This document shows positions 1-11,067 of a DNA stretch of 64,000 bases, piece after piece (position 1 is the stretch's first letter; the number at the start of each line of letters is the position of its first letter). Under the pieces are notes generated by a model. It saw nothing but the letters and a program-made list of their open reading frames with translations. It did no database searches and was not told the DNA's origin. The position numbers and the translations under genes were made by a program. The stretch covers positions 498,501 to 562,500 of the forward strand of contig CAJNDS010001269.1 of assembly GCA_905221605.1 (NCBI GenBank), written 5' to 3'. Source of the stretch: Symbiodinium natans. Lineage: Eukaryota; Sar; Dinophyceae; Suessiales; Symbiodiniaceae.

Positions 1-149
1 TAGGGTTTAGGGTTGGGTTTTAGGGTTTAGGGTTCAGGGGTTAGGGGTTAGGTTTAGGGTTTAGGGTTTAGGGTTTAGGGTTTAGGGTTTAGGGTTTAGG
101 GTTTAGGGTTTAGGGTTTAGGGTTTAGGGTTTAGGGTTTAGGGTTTAGG
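1..149 (+). repeat. Interstitial telomeric array (TTTAGGG)n
   Basis: The first 60 bases mix TTTAGGG with TTAGGGG, TTTTAGGG and TTCAGGG units, followed by about twelve perfect TTTAGGG units. On a left chromosome end the plus strand should read CCCTAAA, so this orientation argues against a true terminal telomere; it is interstitial, or the window edge cuts a longer array. Confidence 0.95.
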
Positions 150-248
150 CTCGGGAGCCTTCATGGTTTTGAGTCAGGGCTGAGTGACTGAATGCCAGAA
201 GCTCTGCTGCGCTTCATAGCACAGATGAAACTCTCCTTGATACGAGAA

Positions 249-370
249 GGGTTTAGGGTTTAGGGTTTAGGGTTTAGGGTTTAGGGTTTAGGGTTTAGGG
301 TTTAGGGTTTAGGGTTTAGGGTTTAGGGTTTAGGGTTTAGGGTTTAGGGTTTAGGGTTTAGGGTTTAGGG
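249..370 (+). repeat. Interstitial telomeric array (TTTAGGG)n
   Basis: About seventeen consecutive near-perfect TTTAGGG units in the same orientation as the previous array, separated from it by about 100 bp of ordinary sequence. Confidence 0.95.
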
Positions 371-1107
371 TGGTACTTGCACTACGAGACAAAGAAGTCT
401 GTGTTCGTGTGAGGCGCTCCCTTCTAAAGACATGACATTGTGTTGCAAATCCTGTTTTTCTTGCTGGTACAGAAAAGACTCACCCTCACTCTCTTCAAAC
501 GGAACCCCCCCCTTGTTGAGGATTTTCACGAAAGGACCGCAATATTATATATGGTTATATGTGTGTATCCAGACACATAAATACATGTGTATATATATAT
601 ATACATATCCGTATATATATATATATATACGCACACACACTCACACATATACGCGCATCTTGGCCGTGTCTTCATCTTGAATCTCGTTGTGATCTTAGCG
701 GAAGCTCCCTGTGGACTCCTCAGCGATAGTGCCTCAACCCCAACGTCGGAAACCACACAAGCGAAAGACCCCCCACCCCACAACAGACATCAACAAATTG
801 CGACTTTCTGTTCCCCGGCACAATCCGCAACCCGAACCCTATAAACCCCAATTATATGCTTTGCGGTCCGACAACCACACAAGACACGCTGAATCCGTCC
901 TGTCTTCCACACCTGCTTCCAAGTGTGGGAGGGCAAAGTATTCTCTTCGCACGGGCGGTTCAGGGTGTTGGATCTCGTGCAACCCAAAACCCTAAACCGG
1001 AATACCAGGTCGGGTGGTTGAGGGCTTCGGGCTGGACCCTTGGACCGCAGGCAAGAGGCTCCTCTAGGAGGGCTCACATAGGATGCCTGTTAAGCGTTTA
1101 GTTTGAT
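371..1107. other. Non-coding spacer with a TA/CA microsatellite
   Basis: Holds a (TA)n/(CA)n microsatellite at about 588-655 (ATATAT, then CACACAC). Open frames here overlap on both strands and are made mainly of the microsatellite or low-complexity sequence. No gene recognised. Confidence 0.5.
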
Positions 1108-1322
1108 GTTCATAAGGGGAGGGAGAGGGAGAGAGCGAGGGAGAGAGAGAGAGAGAGAAAGAGGGAGAGCGAGAGAGAGAGAGAGAGAGCGAGAGACAGA
1201 GACAGAGACGGAGACAGAGACAGAGACAGAGACAGAGACAGAGACAGAGAAACAGAAAGACAAAGAGAAAGAAAGAGAGAGAGAGAGAGAGATAAAAATC
1301 AAAAATAGGAAAAAAAGAGAGG
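1108..1322 (+). repeat. Polypurine tract, (GA)n with AGACAG hexamers
   Basis: More than 200 bp almost entirely of A and G: GAGAGA runs, then about nine AGACAG units at about 1194-1250, then GA runs again. Open frames on both strands (RERERE or SLSLSL) are artefacts of the tract. Such tracts can form triplex (H-DNA). Confidence 0.93.
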
Positions 1323-1400
1323 GGGGCCGAGGCAGAGGTGGCAGCGACACCCGCGCATTCCGCGTCACTTTGCGACGGCCAGTGTGTGGAGATGTTGATA

Positions 1401-1506
1401 TGGGTGGTTGTCAAAATTGTGGTACCTTTTTGGGGTTCCTAAATATTAGGCGGCGCCGCATTATAATAAGGATCCAAAAAGGGACCATACTTTTGGCAAC
1501 CGCCCA
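1401..1506. mobile_element. TIR element family A, copy 1
   Basis: A 106-bp element whose ends form an imperfect inverted repeat of about 33 bp. The left end starts TGGGTGGTTGTCAAAATTG and reaches CCTTTTTGG at 1433; the right end is its reverse complement with about five mismatches. The ends are flanked by TA on both sides, as for Tc1/mariner-like target duplications (inference). Its interior AAATATTAGGCGGC also occurs in copy A2. No coding capacity. Confidence 0.8.
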
Positions 1507-1558
1507 TATTATTAAGGGCCGCTTGTGTTTCCTGAACGTTGATTCTCCAGGAATAAAC

Positions 1559-1628
1559 CCTGAACCCTAAACCCTAAACCCTACACCCTAAACCCTACAC
1601 CCTAAACCCTAAACCCTAAACCCTAAAA
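1559..1628 (-). repeat. Interstitial telomeric array (CCCTAAA)n with CCCTACA variants
   Basis: Roughly ten CCCTAAA units, some reading CCCTACA. It begins about 50 bp after element A1. Confidence 0.93.
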
Positions 1629-2036
1629 CCGGTGCATCGCCCGAATCGAGTGTCGAAGAGGAGCCCAAGGTGCAACCATGCAAACAACACAGAACACCCC
1701 AGAGAAGTGGCTCTACGAAAGCAAAAACATCGCTCTACCTACAGCAGTCCTTCACCCCAGCATGCCTAAGATGGCCCTGAAAGCCTAAACCCTAAAACCC
1801 TAGACCCTTAACCCTAAAAGGCCCCCCCTAAACCCTAAACCCTAAAAGGGCCCCTAAACACTACATCCGACAAGGGCTTCTAAACCCAAACCCGAAAAAG
1901 TGGCTCTAAACACCCCAAACCCTAAACCCTATAAACCCCCCCCCCCCCCCAAACTCAAGCCGGCAAGAAGCCTCGCGTCCCTGCAGACCCGAATACAGCG
2001 CGGTCACCAGAATCCAGGCCGCAACCTTGGCTCAAG
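1629..2036. other. Spacer with scattered degenerate telomeric units and a C15 tract
   Basis: Contains isolated CCCTAAA, CCCTAAAA and CCCTAAACAC units and a run of 15 C at 1936-1950. No gene seen. Confidence 0.6.
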
Positions 2037-2196
2037 GCTTAGGAGGCTTAGGAGGCTTAGGAGGCTTGGGAGGCTTAGGGGGCTTAGGAGGCTTAGGAGG
2101 CTGAGGAGGCTTAGGAGGCTTAGGAGGCTTAGGAGGCTTAGGGGGCTTAGGGGGCTTAGGGGGCTTAGGAGGCTTAGGAGGCTTAGGACTTAGGAG
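2037..2196 (+). repeat. Minisatellite of 9-bp unit GGCTTAGGA
   Basis: About seventeen tandem copies of a nonamer GGCTTAGGA with GGCTTAGGG and GGCTGAGGA variants. The unit resembles a degenerate telomeric heptamer with two extra bases. It creates an artefactual LRRLRRL open frame. Confidence 0.93.
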
Positions 2197-4314
2197 GTTT
2201 AGGGTTTCGGGTTTAGGGTGCAGTCAACCCTCATCTATGTTGGGGTTTCGAGTGCTAAGTAGAGAATGAGCCCAAGGTTGAAGATCTCGCGATCCTAAGC
2301 CTTGAACCAAAAACCACCAAAACCTAAAGAGTAGGGTTTGGCGTATTGGGTGGCCCCAAACCCTGAACCCGAAACCCTAAATCCTAAGCCCCTTCGGGTG
2401 GCAGGCACCTCCATTTCGGGCTTTGGGTTTAGGATTCAGGGTTGAGGTCGCAAGCTTTAAACCTCCAGCCCTGGACCCTTTAGGGTTTGGTGGCGGGCAG
2501 TTGAAAGCGCATGAGGCTTTCGGATAGCAGACTTCAAGGACTCAGGGTCTAAAGGGTTGTGGGGCTTAGGGTTCAGGGCTTTGGGTTTAGCGATGCAGGA
2601 TCATGAAGAATGGGATCTGCGCATGATGTATGAAGCCCCAAAACTTCTTAAGAGTTTTGCGTGTCTAACCTGTCACAAGCCCATAAGCCTATAGCCCTAT
2701 GACCCTGCAGCTCTTACCCTAGAACCCTAAACCCTGCAACCCTAAACCATAGCCCCTACAACTATAACTCTAAAGCACTGCAAGCAGGAACCATACCCCG
2801 AGTTGAGAACAGGGCCCATCATTAAAGGAATCAGGGGTTCTTCTAATGGTCATGGGATGAGGGAATCCTTAGGAAGGGAAGTGTTTCACGCGGACCCCCC
2901 CCCCCCCTCAACATCCCCCTCGTCCCTCTGTCCCCTTGCCCCGCCCACCCGGAGCTGGGTTGTCCTTTTTGCTACTCCCACATTTGGGGTGCCAAGTCTA
3001 TATACATGAGCCTGCGTGTTACGACAGGATCCGCAAAGGGTCCGCAAAGGGGAATGATTGCACGAAGCCTCCCAGCGCCCTGAAGCCTAACAGCAACCTC
3101 ACACGCGCGCGATCTTAGGTTTGGGTTGCCTCGCCGCTGGGCGGGCCAAGCCTGAGGCGGGTCGTGCAGCGCAAAAATTAAAGCACCCCTATCCCTCATA
3201 GAATTCCCACTTACTAGCACATGCCCCCAATGGGCTTTGGTTCATACTACCGGGGGGGAAGTTGGCCTTTCATATCAGGGGGTGGAGGGGAGTAATCTTC
3301 GCGGCAAGTACCTGTCTCGCAAACCTCAAGCCGCAACCGCGCTTTCGCTGCGCACCAAGGCGCGCAAACTCTGAACTCCTGACAGGGGCTATTCACGCAG
3401 CTACCCAGACTGTCCATGAAGAGGGGAATGAGATACCCGAATACCCCTTTTAGTCTGGGCCTCTGGGCACCTGAAGTAATTCTACCTCTGACCCTCTGGG
3501 CTAGTGTTGGGACGGGAGGGTTCTTAAGCATTTAGTAGTTACCGTTACACCTTAGATGGCCCACTGAAACTCCTGGAAAACCCTACCAAACCCCAAACCC
3601 TGGGACTCTTGGTGCCCAGCCTTCGGATGAAGGACTTAAGGGTTGGGGGGTTTGGGGCTTAGGTTTCTCTTGGGCTTTTTGGGTTCCTAACCCCCAAACC
3701 CCGAACCCAAAACCTGTACGCTCCGGGATTTAGGGTGTCAGGCTTGGGGCGTCTTTGGGATCTCTTCAGATTTTTTCTGGGCCCTGTCTAGAGCAACCTT
3801 ATACCTGGAAGAAGAGGGGTGGTGTATGTATGTATTTGGCATATGCAACTGCAAATCTATACCCATATGGTATACACTTTCTACATTAACAAAGATATAC
3901 ATATATATGTATATATACCATAGCAAGGATGTTCACTTTTTAAACTATACATTCCTGAGGTTAAGCTTATGGTATTGTTGACACAACCCTGAACCCTAAA
4001 CCCTAAACCCCAAACCCCAAACCCTAAATGCAGAGCTCCCACTCCCGAGCCTTTCGAGACGCAGTCGACCATTCCAGCTTCAGGTCGAACACGAACCTCG
4101 GCGCGGTCTAGCTAGGGGGGTTTAGGGTCCTGGGTTTAGGGAAACCCTCAACCCTCCTGGGTCCTAAGCCGTTTGGGGAAACCCCGAAACCCTCCCAGGT
4201 CCTAAGCCGGTCTGCCTGAAGCTTGGAACCCTCAACCCGCACCTGAGTGGGCCATCTTGCGGCAAAGTCTCTGGTCGAGCTTGCCTCAGGCAGACAAAGA
4301 GCTGGGGCGGCTTT
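2197..4314. other. Spacer with degenerate telomeric words
   Basis: About 2.1 kb holding short scattered telomere-like words (TTTAGGG, CCCTAAA, TTCAGGG), a C tract near 2896-2908, a TA-rich patch at about 3894-3918 and a short CCCTAAA/CCCCAAA block at 3984-4028. Open frames here are under 100 codons and overlap on both strands. No gene recognised. Confidence 0.5.
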
Positions 4315-4411
4315 GAGATGTTCCCCCTTTATACTAACAGTCCTCCATAGGGATTTTTTTTAGGGGTACTACAATCCCAATGAAGGACTCTTAGTATATG
4401 GGGGAACAAGG
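4315..4411. mobile_element. TIR element family B, copy 1
   Basis: A roughly 97-bp hairpin-like element. The left end GATGTTCCCCCTTTATACT is mirrored by a right end containing AGTATATGGGGGAAC. An inner stem AGTCCTNCAT/ATGAAGGACT continues the inverted repeat almost to the centre. The centre reads TTTTTTTTAGGGGTACT, so it carries a telomere-like TTTAGGGG word. No coding capacity. Confidence 0.8.
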
Positions 4412-4899
4412 CATGGTGCGACCTGGTGCTTCAGGTTGTGCATTCGTATGCCTTGGAAGGCATCCTGAACCCTGTTCAGCTAAAGCAGGGGGCTCAATGC
4501 TCAAGGAACGAACTCCCGGTGCACATCCTTCGTGAAGGCCTGGGAGTTTTGGGGTTTCGGGAATCAGGGTCCCTCAGGCGCTATACCGGGGGGGGATACA
4601 GGGCACCCATGTAGTTCCCACATTTCCTGCTCAACAAAAAACGAGTAAGACTCTGCCGAGCACTCGAGGCCCTTCTTATGGCCAAAGGCAGACCAGGTCG
4701 CAAAGGGCAGCAAGCAGCGTCTGGGAACTCAGAGCCTTCTTGAGCAGATATGCACATCGAACTCCAGTCACACCTCAGCTTTCAGGCTCTGGACTTTTGA
4801 CGATTATAGGGGTTAGAGTATCGAGCTTGGCTTCTCTGGCCCGAGTAGCTAGTTAGATGAAAAATAACCAAGCAGCATGAACAACATTGACGAGCTAAT
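4412..4899. other. Spacer, nothing recognised
   Basis: No repeat family, RNA gene or convincing coding region seen between the two family B copies. Confidence 0.4.
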
Positions 4900-5001
4900 C
4901 TTGGGATGTTCGCCCTTACATTCCTTAGTAGGGATGATTTTAGGGGGTACGATCATCCCCTTTTTTTGAGGACTGTTCGCACAAAGGGGAGCATCCCCAA
5001 G
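4900..5001. mobile_element. TIR element family B, copy 2
   Basis: Left end CTTGGGATGTTCGCCCTTA pairs with right end AAGGGGAGCATCCCCAAG. The centre reads GATTTTAGGGGGTAC, as in copy B1, followed by ATCATCCCC and GAGGACTGTTCG. It lies only about 490 bp from copy 1 in the same orientation. Confidence 0.75.
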
Positions 5002-5416
5002 TTAAGATAGTCACATTCAGGACCTTGGTCCTGCATCTGGAGGGTTGGGGGTAAATCCGCAGCGACTCACAGTCTGCAAGTTCGTCACCCTCCAACTGTC
5101 TGAAGAGTGCCGACTCAAGGGGCTCTCTCTTCCCCCTTAGAAGTAGACTCCCTGCAATCCACTAATGTTCTTGTAAGAGTAGATATACATTCGGCTGGAA
5201 TAACTCTCTGCTAACCAAGCTAGATGATTCGTGGACTTCCTGGACCTTGTGCACCTAAACTGTTTGCCTGAGATCGCGAACCCTGACCAGCTAGGGGTGC
5301 AGGGCTGTAGGCCTGAGTCAATAAGGGCTTAGGGAGGCAACCAAAACCCCGTCAAGATTTCGGGCAAGGCTCTTGCCAGGAAGCTTGCTAGGTGCATGAA
5401 AACAGCGCCAGTGCCT
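5002..5416. other. Spacer, nothing recognised
   Basis: No repeat or gene seen in about 415 bp between element B2 and the next telomeric array. Confidence 0.4.
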
Positions 5417-5570
5417 GGGGTTTAGGGTTTAGGGTTTAGGGTTTAGGGTTTAGGGTTTAGGGTTTAGGGTTTAGGGTTTAGGGTTTAGGGTTTAGGGTTT
5501 AGGGTTTAGGGTTTAGGGTTTAGGGTTTAGGGGTTAGGGGTTAGGGGTTAGGGTTTAGGGTTTAGGGTTT
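5417..5570 (+). repeat. Interstitial telomeric array (TTTAGGG)n
   Basis: About seventeen perfect TTTAGGG units, then three TTAGGGG units, then TTTAGGG again and TTTGGTACG. The patch of TTAGGGG variants sits together rather than being scattered. Confidence 0.95.
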
Positions 5571-5807
5571 GGTACGTAAGGGGCCTTCTGGGATGATAGG
5601 GTGTACGGTTTAGGGCCAAAGGCTTGAGGCCTCCCTGAAACCCCAGCCCTAAACCCTAACTGTCCGATCTTTGGCCCTAAACCAGGAAGAGGGTGAAGAC
5701 ATCACATCGCGTTTGGGCATTTGCCGTCGTCCTCAAGTATAGAACCTGCAAAATCGAAAAAACCATACAATCCCTATAAACAACCAAAACCCTACACCAA
5801 AAAGTCC

Positions 5808-5852
5808 TATATATAATATAATATAATAATATATATATATATATATATATAA
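5808..5852. repeat. (TA)n microsatellite
   Basis: About 45 bp of TATA repeats, followed at once by degenerate CCCTAAT/CCCTAAC units. Confidence 0.9.
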
Positions 5853-6121
5853 TGAACCCTAATCCCTAACATCCAAATATCTAACCTAAGAGTAAACCCT
5901 AAACCCTAAACCCCAAACCCTAAAACATAAGCCCCAGGGAAGTGCAAGCGCTTGGGACGCTCTTGCCGGGGTTGATGTGAAGATCCTGCGTGTTGGTTTC
6001 AATCTGCAGTTTAGGAGGAATTCTGATGGCAAGGCTTGTACAATTGATCCTCAACCTACACAGTGGGCTTACCTGTGCTAACGACTGCCCCCTACACCCA
6101 GAACGCACTGAAACAAATACT

Positions 6122-6257
6122 GTCGGGGCCTGAATAATTATAATAGAGTTTTTTTTGTTTTTTTTTTGGGGGGGGGGGGGGGGGGTGGTTATGTTAGTGT
6201 ATTTGTAAAGGGACCATGAGGGAATAATACTTAATATTCATAATTGTTCCGACCCCT
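6122..6257. mobile_element. TIR element family F, copy 1, with T/G homopolymer core
   Basis: The left end GTCGGGGCCTGAATAATTAT is partly mirrored by the right end ATAATTGTTCCGACCCC. The interior has a T-rich run (6149-6167, one G) joined directly to 18 G (6168-6185). A segment GTAAAGGGACCATGAGGGAA then recurs in copies F2 and F3. No coding capacity. Confidence 0.65.
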
Positions 6258-6291
6258 CTAGTACATACCCTGAATGCCCGAACAGCTGAAG

Positions 6292-6510
6292 CCTAAACCC
6301 TAAACCCTAAACCCTGAACCCTAAACCCTAAACCCCTAAACCCCTAAATCCTGAGCCCTACATTGCCATGCTTGGCGTGCACGGGCGCAGGAAAATGTCA
6401 CCAGCTCAGTAGCTCAGATCCCAGTAGCCGGATTTGGTAACAGACCCTAAACCCTAAACCCTAAACCCCAAACCCCAAACCCCAAACCCCAAACCCTAAA
6501 CCCTAAACCT
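6292..6510 (-). repeat. Two interstitial telomeric arrays, CCCTAAA and CCCCAAA
   Basis: Block 6292-6360 is CCCTAAA with CCCTGAA and CCCCTAAA variants. Block 6444-6510 is CCCTAAA flanking about four clustered CCCCAAA units. About 80 bp of ordinary sequence lies between them. Confidence 0.9.
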
Positions 6511-6621
6511 GGCGACGTCCCAAACCCCACGTCCGCTCATGGGATTCCGCCCAGGCTCGCGGCGGTATTCCCAAAATGCTGAGCGTCACGAATCCTCCGA
6601 GTTGAAGCGCCACCTGGGGCA

Positions 6622-6704
6622 GTTTAGGGTTTAGGGTTTAGGGTTTCGGGTTTAGGGTTTCGGGTTTAGGGTTTAGGGTTTAGGGTTTCGGATTTAGCGT
6701 TTAG
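6622..6704 (+). repeat. Interstitial telomeric array with TTTCGGG variants
   Basis: TTTAGGG units alternating with TTTCGGG, in the orientation opposite to the arrays just upstream. Confidence 0.9.
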
Positions 6705-6855
6705 TACAAGCATAATGGATATGTCGTAGGCATACTCAGATAGGGGGCTATACAGGGATGATCTTGGCAACTTGTCTCAGGCTTCTGCGTTGCAGTTCAG
6801 GGTTTGGCAGGATTATGGCTTTCGAGCTCATATTCATCCCATGGAAACTACTCTT

Positions 6856-6947
6856 TGCTCAAGAACACCACACAAAAAATGAATATTCTTCCTTACAAGG
6901 GCAATACAGGGACTGCTATCTTTACTTTCGGGTTTCTGAAACAAATA
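6856..6947. mobile_element. TIR element family H, copy 1
   Basis: The left end TGCTCAAGAACACCACACAA resembles the reverse complement of its right end (TTTCGGGTTTCTGAAACAAA). The core ATTCTTCCTTACAAGGGCAA at 6884-6903 recurs at 19.2 kb and, inverted, at 50.1 kb. This shared core is what defines the family. No coding capacity. Confidence 0.65.
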
Positions 6948-7539
6948 CTAGGAAACCATAGCATGTGGAGTAGGAAACCATAGCATGTGGCTGCACCCTC
7001 AATTCCTACCCTAAGGGGGTTTAGGGTTTAGGATTCCATCCGCTTCCGCACGCCCTTCGTGTTTGGGGGGCTCAACCATGAAAAAGTCTCAGGCCAACAA
7101 CGCCATGAGAATGTAGGGTTTGAGGTCAGCCTCAAACATGAACCCAAAATGCTGTGCGCTTCCATGGCGTATGAGGTCCACATGTGCTACTCGACCTACG
7201 CCGCGGCAGAAGGGGCATTGTGGAAGGCACTTTAATGCAGAACTCCGTTCTTTCACATCTTGACCCCCTCTCGGCGTAGTGCACCCCAAAACCTAAACAC
7301 CACGAGCCCCAACCCTACAGACCCTAAGCCTTACATCTTTCATGCTCGACCCGATAAGTCCCAAACCTTAAGTCCTTCACGCCACAAGCCCCACAGATAG
7401 GTCCCGAGAGGAGCGCCATAGACCAAAATATCCCCTTGGTTGAGCACGAGCCCAAAACCCTAAAAACCCAATCCCTGCACCCTGAAGCCATTCCTCAAAT
7501 GAAAGGTTTTTGGACTTCCTGGGTTCCCCACGGTCAACC
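6948..7539. other. Spacer, nothing recognised
   Basis: Contains isolated telomeric words near 7018-7035 and scattered CCCTAAA-like words from 7270. No gene recognised. Confidence 0.4.
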
Positions 7540-7640
7540 AAACCCTAACCCTAAACCCTAAACCCTAAACCCTAAACCCTAAACCCTAAACCCTAAACCC
7601 TAAACCCTAAACCCTAAACCCTAAACCCTAAACCCTAACC
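7540..7640 (-). repeat. Interstitial telomeric array (CCCTAAA)n
   Basis: About thirteen perfect CCCTAAA units, bounded on both sides by an AACCCTAACC six-base unit. Confidence 0.95.
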
Positions 7641-7725
7641 AGCCGAGGCGCTAAACATACGATCAACACAAGGATGCACATGGGCATCTGCTGGAGGAGC
7701 ACAGAACCTTGGTCAAGGCGGCTTC

Positions 7726-7869
7726 GGGGTTTAGGGTTGAGGGTTTAGGGTTAGGGTTTAGGGTTTAGGGTTTGGGGTTTGGGGTTTGGGGTTTGGGGTT
7801 TGGGGTTTGGGGTTTGGGGTTTGGGGTTTGGGGTTTGGGGTTTGGGGTTTGGGGTTTAGGGTTTAGGGT
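7726..7869 (+). repeat. Telomeric array homogenised for TTTGGGG
   Basis: A few TTTAGGG units, then about twelve consecutive TTTGGGG units (about 7768-7856), then TTTAGGG again. The variant is locally pure, which points to local tandem amplification of one mutated unit. Confidence 0.95.
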
Positions 7870-8138
7870 GGGCTAATGCCCCGTGTCGCAGGTCGTACGC
7901 CTGAGAACAGGAGCACGCAACTGAAGACGATCCTGAAAGGGACTGCCCATGCCGAATATTCCATGCGGGGTCATTGAACAAGCACTTTCCGGGACACTCT
8001 TCTTATCCAAGCAGTTGTCACGCTAGTCAACAAGATAAGCATATTACTAGTATTATTATTATCGTTCTCATTCGGTTAGTCTTGTTATTGTTATAACTGT
8101 TACAATTCTGACGATAATTATATATGTAAAAGAAAAGT

Positions 8139-8252
8139 GCTTGTCTACATTATGGTCCCTGCTGGGGGGGTACGGTTACAGGCCGGCGGCGGCCCCGCCC
8201 CCAAAAACTAGAGTACCCAAAAAAGGACCATACGTTTGAGCAGCTGACCACC
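8139..8252. mobile_element. TIR element family A, divergent copy 4
   Basis: Left part ATTATGGTCCCTGC followed by GGGGGGGTAC pairs with right part GTACCCAAAAAAGGACCATA. The interior is GC-rich (GGCCGGCGGCGGCCCCGCC). The left side joins an AT-rich patch with (TTATTG)-like words at 8040-8130. Membership in family A rests on the shared TATGGTCCNTTTTTGG terminal segment. Confidence 0.5.
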
Positions 8253-9743
8253 TTATGTAAACGTGGCACAGGGAGTCGGCAAAACGGGGCATACGGAACG
8301 GTCACCACAGGCCCCTTGGCCCGCTCCTGATGACAGGGACCCTGCGGACCCTGTGTCTAGTATCCATATGGCAGCTACTGAAATAACTCTTCCCACTTTT
8401 GAGTACCCCAAATATGCCGGCCCGCCTTAGAATAGTAACCCCAAAAGGAACAAGAGTTTAGAGAAGTAACAAACTGGTAGTAACGAACTATTCACAAAAA
8501 GTACATCTTTCCTTTCTAAACCATGGGACCTAGGATGACCTAGGAACCCTGAATAGCCTCCCAAGAATGACCTTCAGGTCAACCGCCACATAACAAGAGT
8601 GGCAGAGCAAAGACCAGAAGCAAGGAGTCTGAGACATGCTCAGCTATGTACGAAGTATTGCTGGAGCAGACTCAGCCGGCAACTTCCCTAAACCCTAAGT
8701 CCTAAACCCTAACCCTAAATCCTAAACCATAAACCCTAAACCCTAATGACGGGTAGCCTGTGTCCAGGAGCGGACTCGCGACTTCAACTTCAGCAGCAAG
8801 CTCATCCTTGGAAGGCTGCGCATCAGTTGCTGTTCGCATTCGTTGATGCTCATCTTCTGTTTGTGGCGTTTCGTGGCTTCCCTTCTCTTTCGCACACGCA
8901 TCTACATAGTCTGGGCCTTGAAATCAATCGGCTCTAACTAGGATCTCCGTTTTTCCAGACCTATCGATGCGGAGTCGGGAACCTTAAACCACATCTTTAA
9001 TTGTTCGCCAGAGATCAACAGCCTTGACATTGCTTTGTGTCTGGTAATGTTTTGACTGCACTGCCTGCTTGGGGGGGTGGGGGAGGGGGCGATACTTTGA
9101 GCTCTCCCCCAACAACGGAACATGCTGATGTTGTTGGCCCACACGCAAAATCACGCAAAGCCATGGCTTTCTTTGATCATGAGGCCCTTGACCCTAACTC
9201 CAGAGGGGGTGGGTGAAGCCATTGTCAAGTGCCGTTCGGATGTGCCAACGTGTGCTAGGACACCGGTACACCAAAGGTTCTTTTGGCAGGGAATTAGGGA
9301 CTTCTCGTCCCTCTGTGGTCCCTTATGAGGCTTGTATAGGGGGACAGAAGTACCTACTTCCCTCGCCCGAATTCCCGAATAAGAACTGGTAAGGCAACTT
9401 AGGGTTGGGCAGCAGGTTGAAAGCCCGTCGCGGTTAGGGCTTTGAGCGTGTTACATCGACCTAGAATGACCTAATTGAGAGAGTCCAAGGATTCCTAAGC
9501 CCCTTCTTGGAAGTGAAAAGGACTCTAAACCCTAAACCCTAACCCCTACACCCTAAACCTTAAATCCTAAATCCTAACCCTAAATAACCTTCAAAAAGGA
9601 ACCACCGGATTTCTTCTTGGAACACCCGCCCATGTCTAGCTATGAAAGGGCCCTTCTTGCGGCAGTCTGCCCCGGTGGCAGAGAGGATCTGTGTCACGGA
9701 CTTCTTCTGTAAGGACCTTAGGTCTGGGTGTAGGGCTTACATG
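8253..9743. other. Spacer with two short CCCTAAA arrays
   Basis: Short degenerate telomeric arrays at 8684-8745 and 9523-9587, both reading CCCTAAA. The stretch 8746-9330 has several short open frames on both strands without recognisable protein features. No gene called. Confidence 0.5.
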
Positions 9744-9850
9744 GGTTTAGGGTTTAGGGTTTAGGGTTTAGGGTTTAGGGTTTAGGGTTTAGGGTTTAGG
9801 GTTTAGGGTTTAGGGTCAAGGGGTTTGGGGTTTAGGTTTCAGGGTTTGGG
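9744..9850 (+). repeat. Interstitial telomeric array (TTTAGGG)n
   Basis: About ten perfect TTTAGGG units followed by TTTGGGG and other degenerate units. Confidence 0.94.
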
Positions 9851-10697
9851 ATGAGGGGTCGAAGGGCTTGGGGCTTAGGCGTTGAGCACCCGAGGCTGGA
9901 TCAGAAGGTGTGGAATTCAAGAACGTGGAACCGGACGTAGGGATCGACTTCGGATTCGGTATCATGAGTTTAGGGTTTAGGGTTTCAATATTTGGGCAGG
10001 TATGGGTTCAAATTGAAGAAACGCTTTCAGGTTTCAAGCTGCGATGCTCTCTTGCTGCAACGTGCAGGCTCTAAGTTACTAAGGCTGAGCGCAGGGTTTG
10101 CTTTGTGGATTTGGGTATTCCCTTTCGGTCTAAGCACGTGCGCGAAATTGAATTTCCTGTCTTTGTTAGAGGGTTCTTAAGGTAACCCAAGGTTCCCTAA
10201 TACTCCGTACTACTCCCCTAAGGCTCCCTAAGCTTCCCTAAGGCTCCCGAGGCTTTGGGTGTGCTTCCACTCCCTCCCACTCATATGCTTTTTACAGTCA
10301 TACATAAGATTACATAAGTTACAGAAGGGTCTGTTGAGGGAACTGCGTGATTGCTATGATCACTTTGGGGTCTAGTTGTAGTTATAGATTCTCCGAACTG
10401 GTGTACACGCGGAACCTTTAAAACCGAAACCTCAAACCCAGAAGCCCAAACAGCCCTGACCCTACGGCAACTAACTCCCTCGACGATGCGCTTTTCATCG
10501 AAGAAAGCAGAACCCCTCCAGACCCCAAACCCGAACCCTAAACCCTAACATAAGCACGAAACCCTTTGCAGGTCTTGAAGCCCCCGAACAAGTGGTAGGG
10601 CTGCCTGCTCAGAGTATAGGGCTCATGGTTCAGGGTAGTTCCTGACTCTATGCAAAACATTCCTGAGCAGGCCCCTCTCAAGGCCATCATCATCATC

Positions 10698-10728
<31 letters not shown>

Positions 10729-10841
10729 CCGAACCCCGGAATTTGAATCCTGGGTCGCGTCATGGCTCTTGGGAAGAAAACTCCTGGAGGGCCAAGATGG
10801 TCACAAAGACAGCCTTGACGCCGAAAGTGCCCTGTAGAAGG
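9851..10841. other. Spacer with an ATC microsatellite
   Basis: Holds short TTTAGGG words near 9967-9985, a repeated word CTCCCTAAGGCTCCC at about 10200-10250, and a (ATC)n microsatellite at about 10686-10730. Methionine-rich or isoleucine-rich frames there are artefacts. Confidence 0.55.
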
Positions 10842-10910
10842 AACCCTAAGCCCTAAGCCCTAAGCCCTAAGCCCTAAGCCCTAAGCCCTAAACCCTAAAC
10901 CTTAAACCCG
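10842..10910 (-). repeat. Telomeric array homogenised for CCCTAAG
   Basis: About seven consecutive CCCTAAG units (CTTAGGG on the other strand), then two CCCTAAA units: another locally pure variant. Confidence 0.92.
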
Positions 10911-11067
10911 CCGTCCCAGCCACACCAGGGTGACCGCATCCCTGTTTCTCGGCGACGTTGGGGCGTCCAAGAATGATGTGCCTGGGGAGGCCCATCTTCC
11001 CAAAACTCTCGGCGGGTTTGGGTTGCCACTTGGGTTTAGAAGCTTCGAGTTCAGGGTTTACCTAAGG

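Noticed and set aside
1-370. A true chromosome-terminal telomere at the start of the window
   Set aside because: The strand reads TTTAGGG left to right; a left chromosome end should read CCCTAAA on this strand. Two arrays are also separated by ordinary sequence.
1064-1570. A charged RERERE-type protein of 155 codons
   Set aside because: Translation of the polypurine tract; also runs through TIR element A1 and into CCCTAAA repeats.
5808-5852. A promoter TATA box
   Set aside because: It is a (TA)n microsatellite with no gene downstream.
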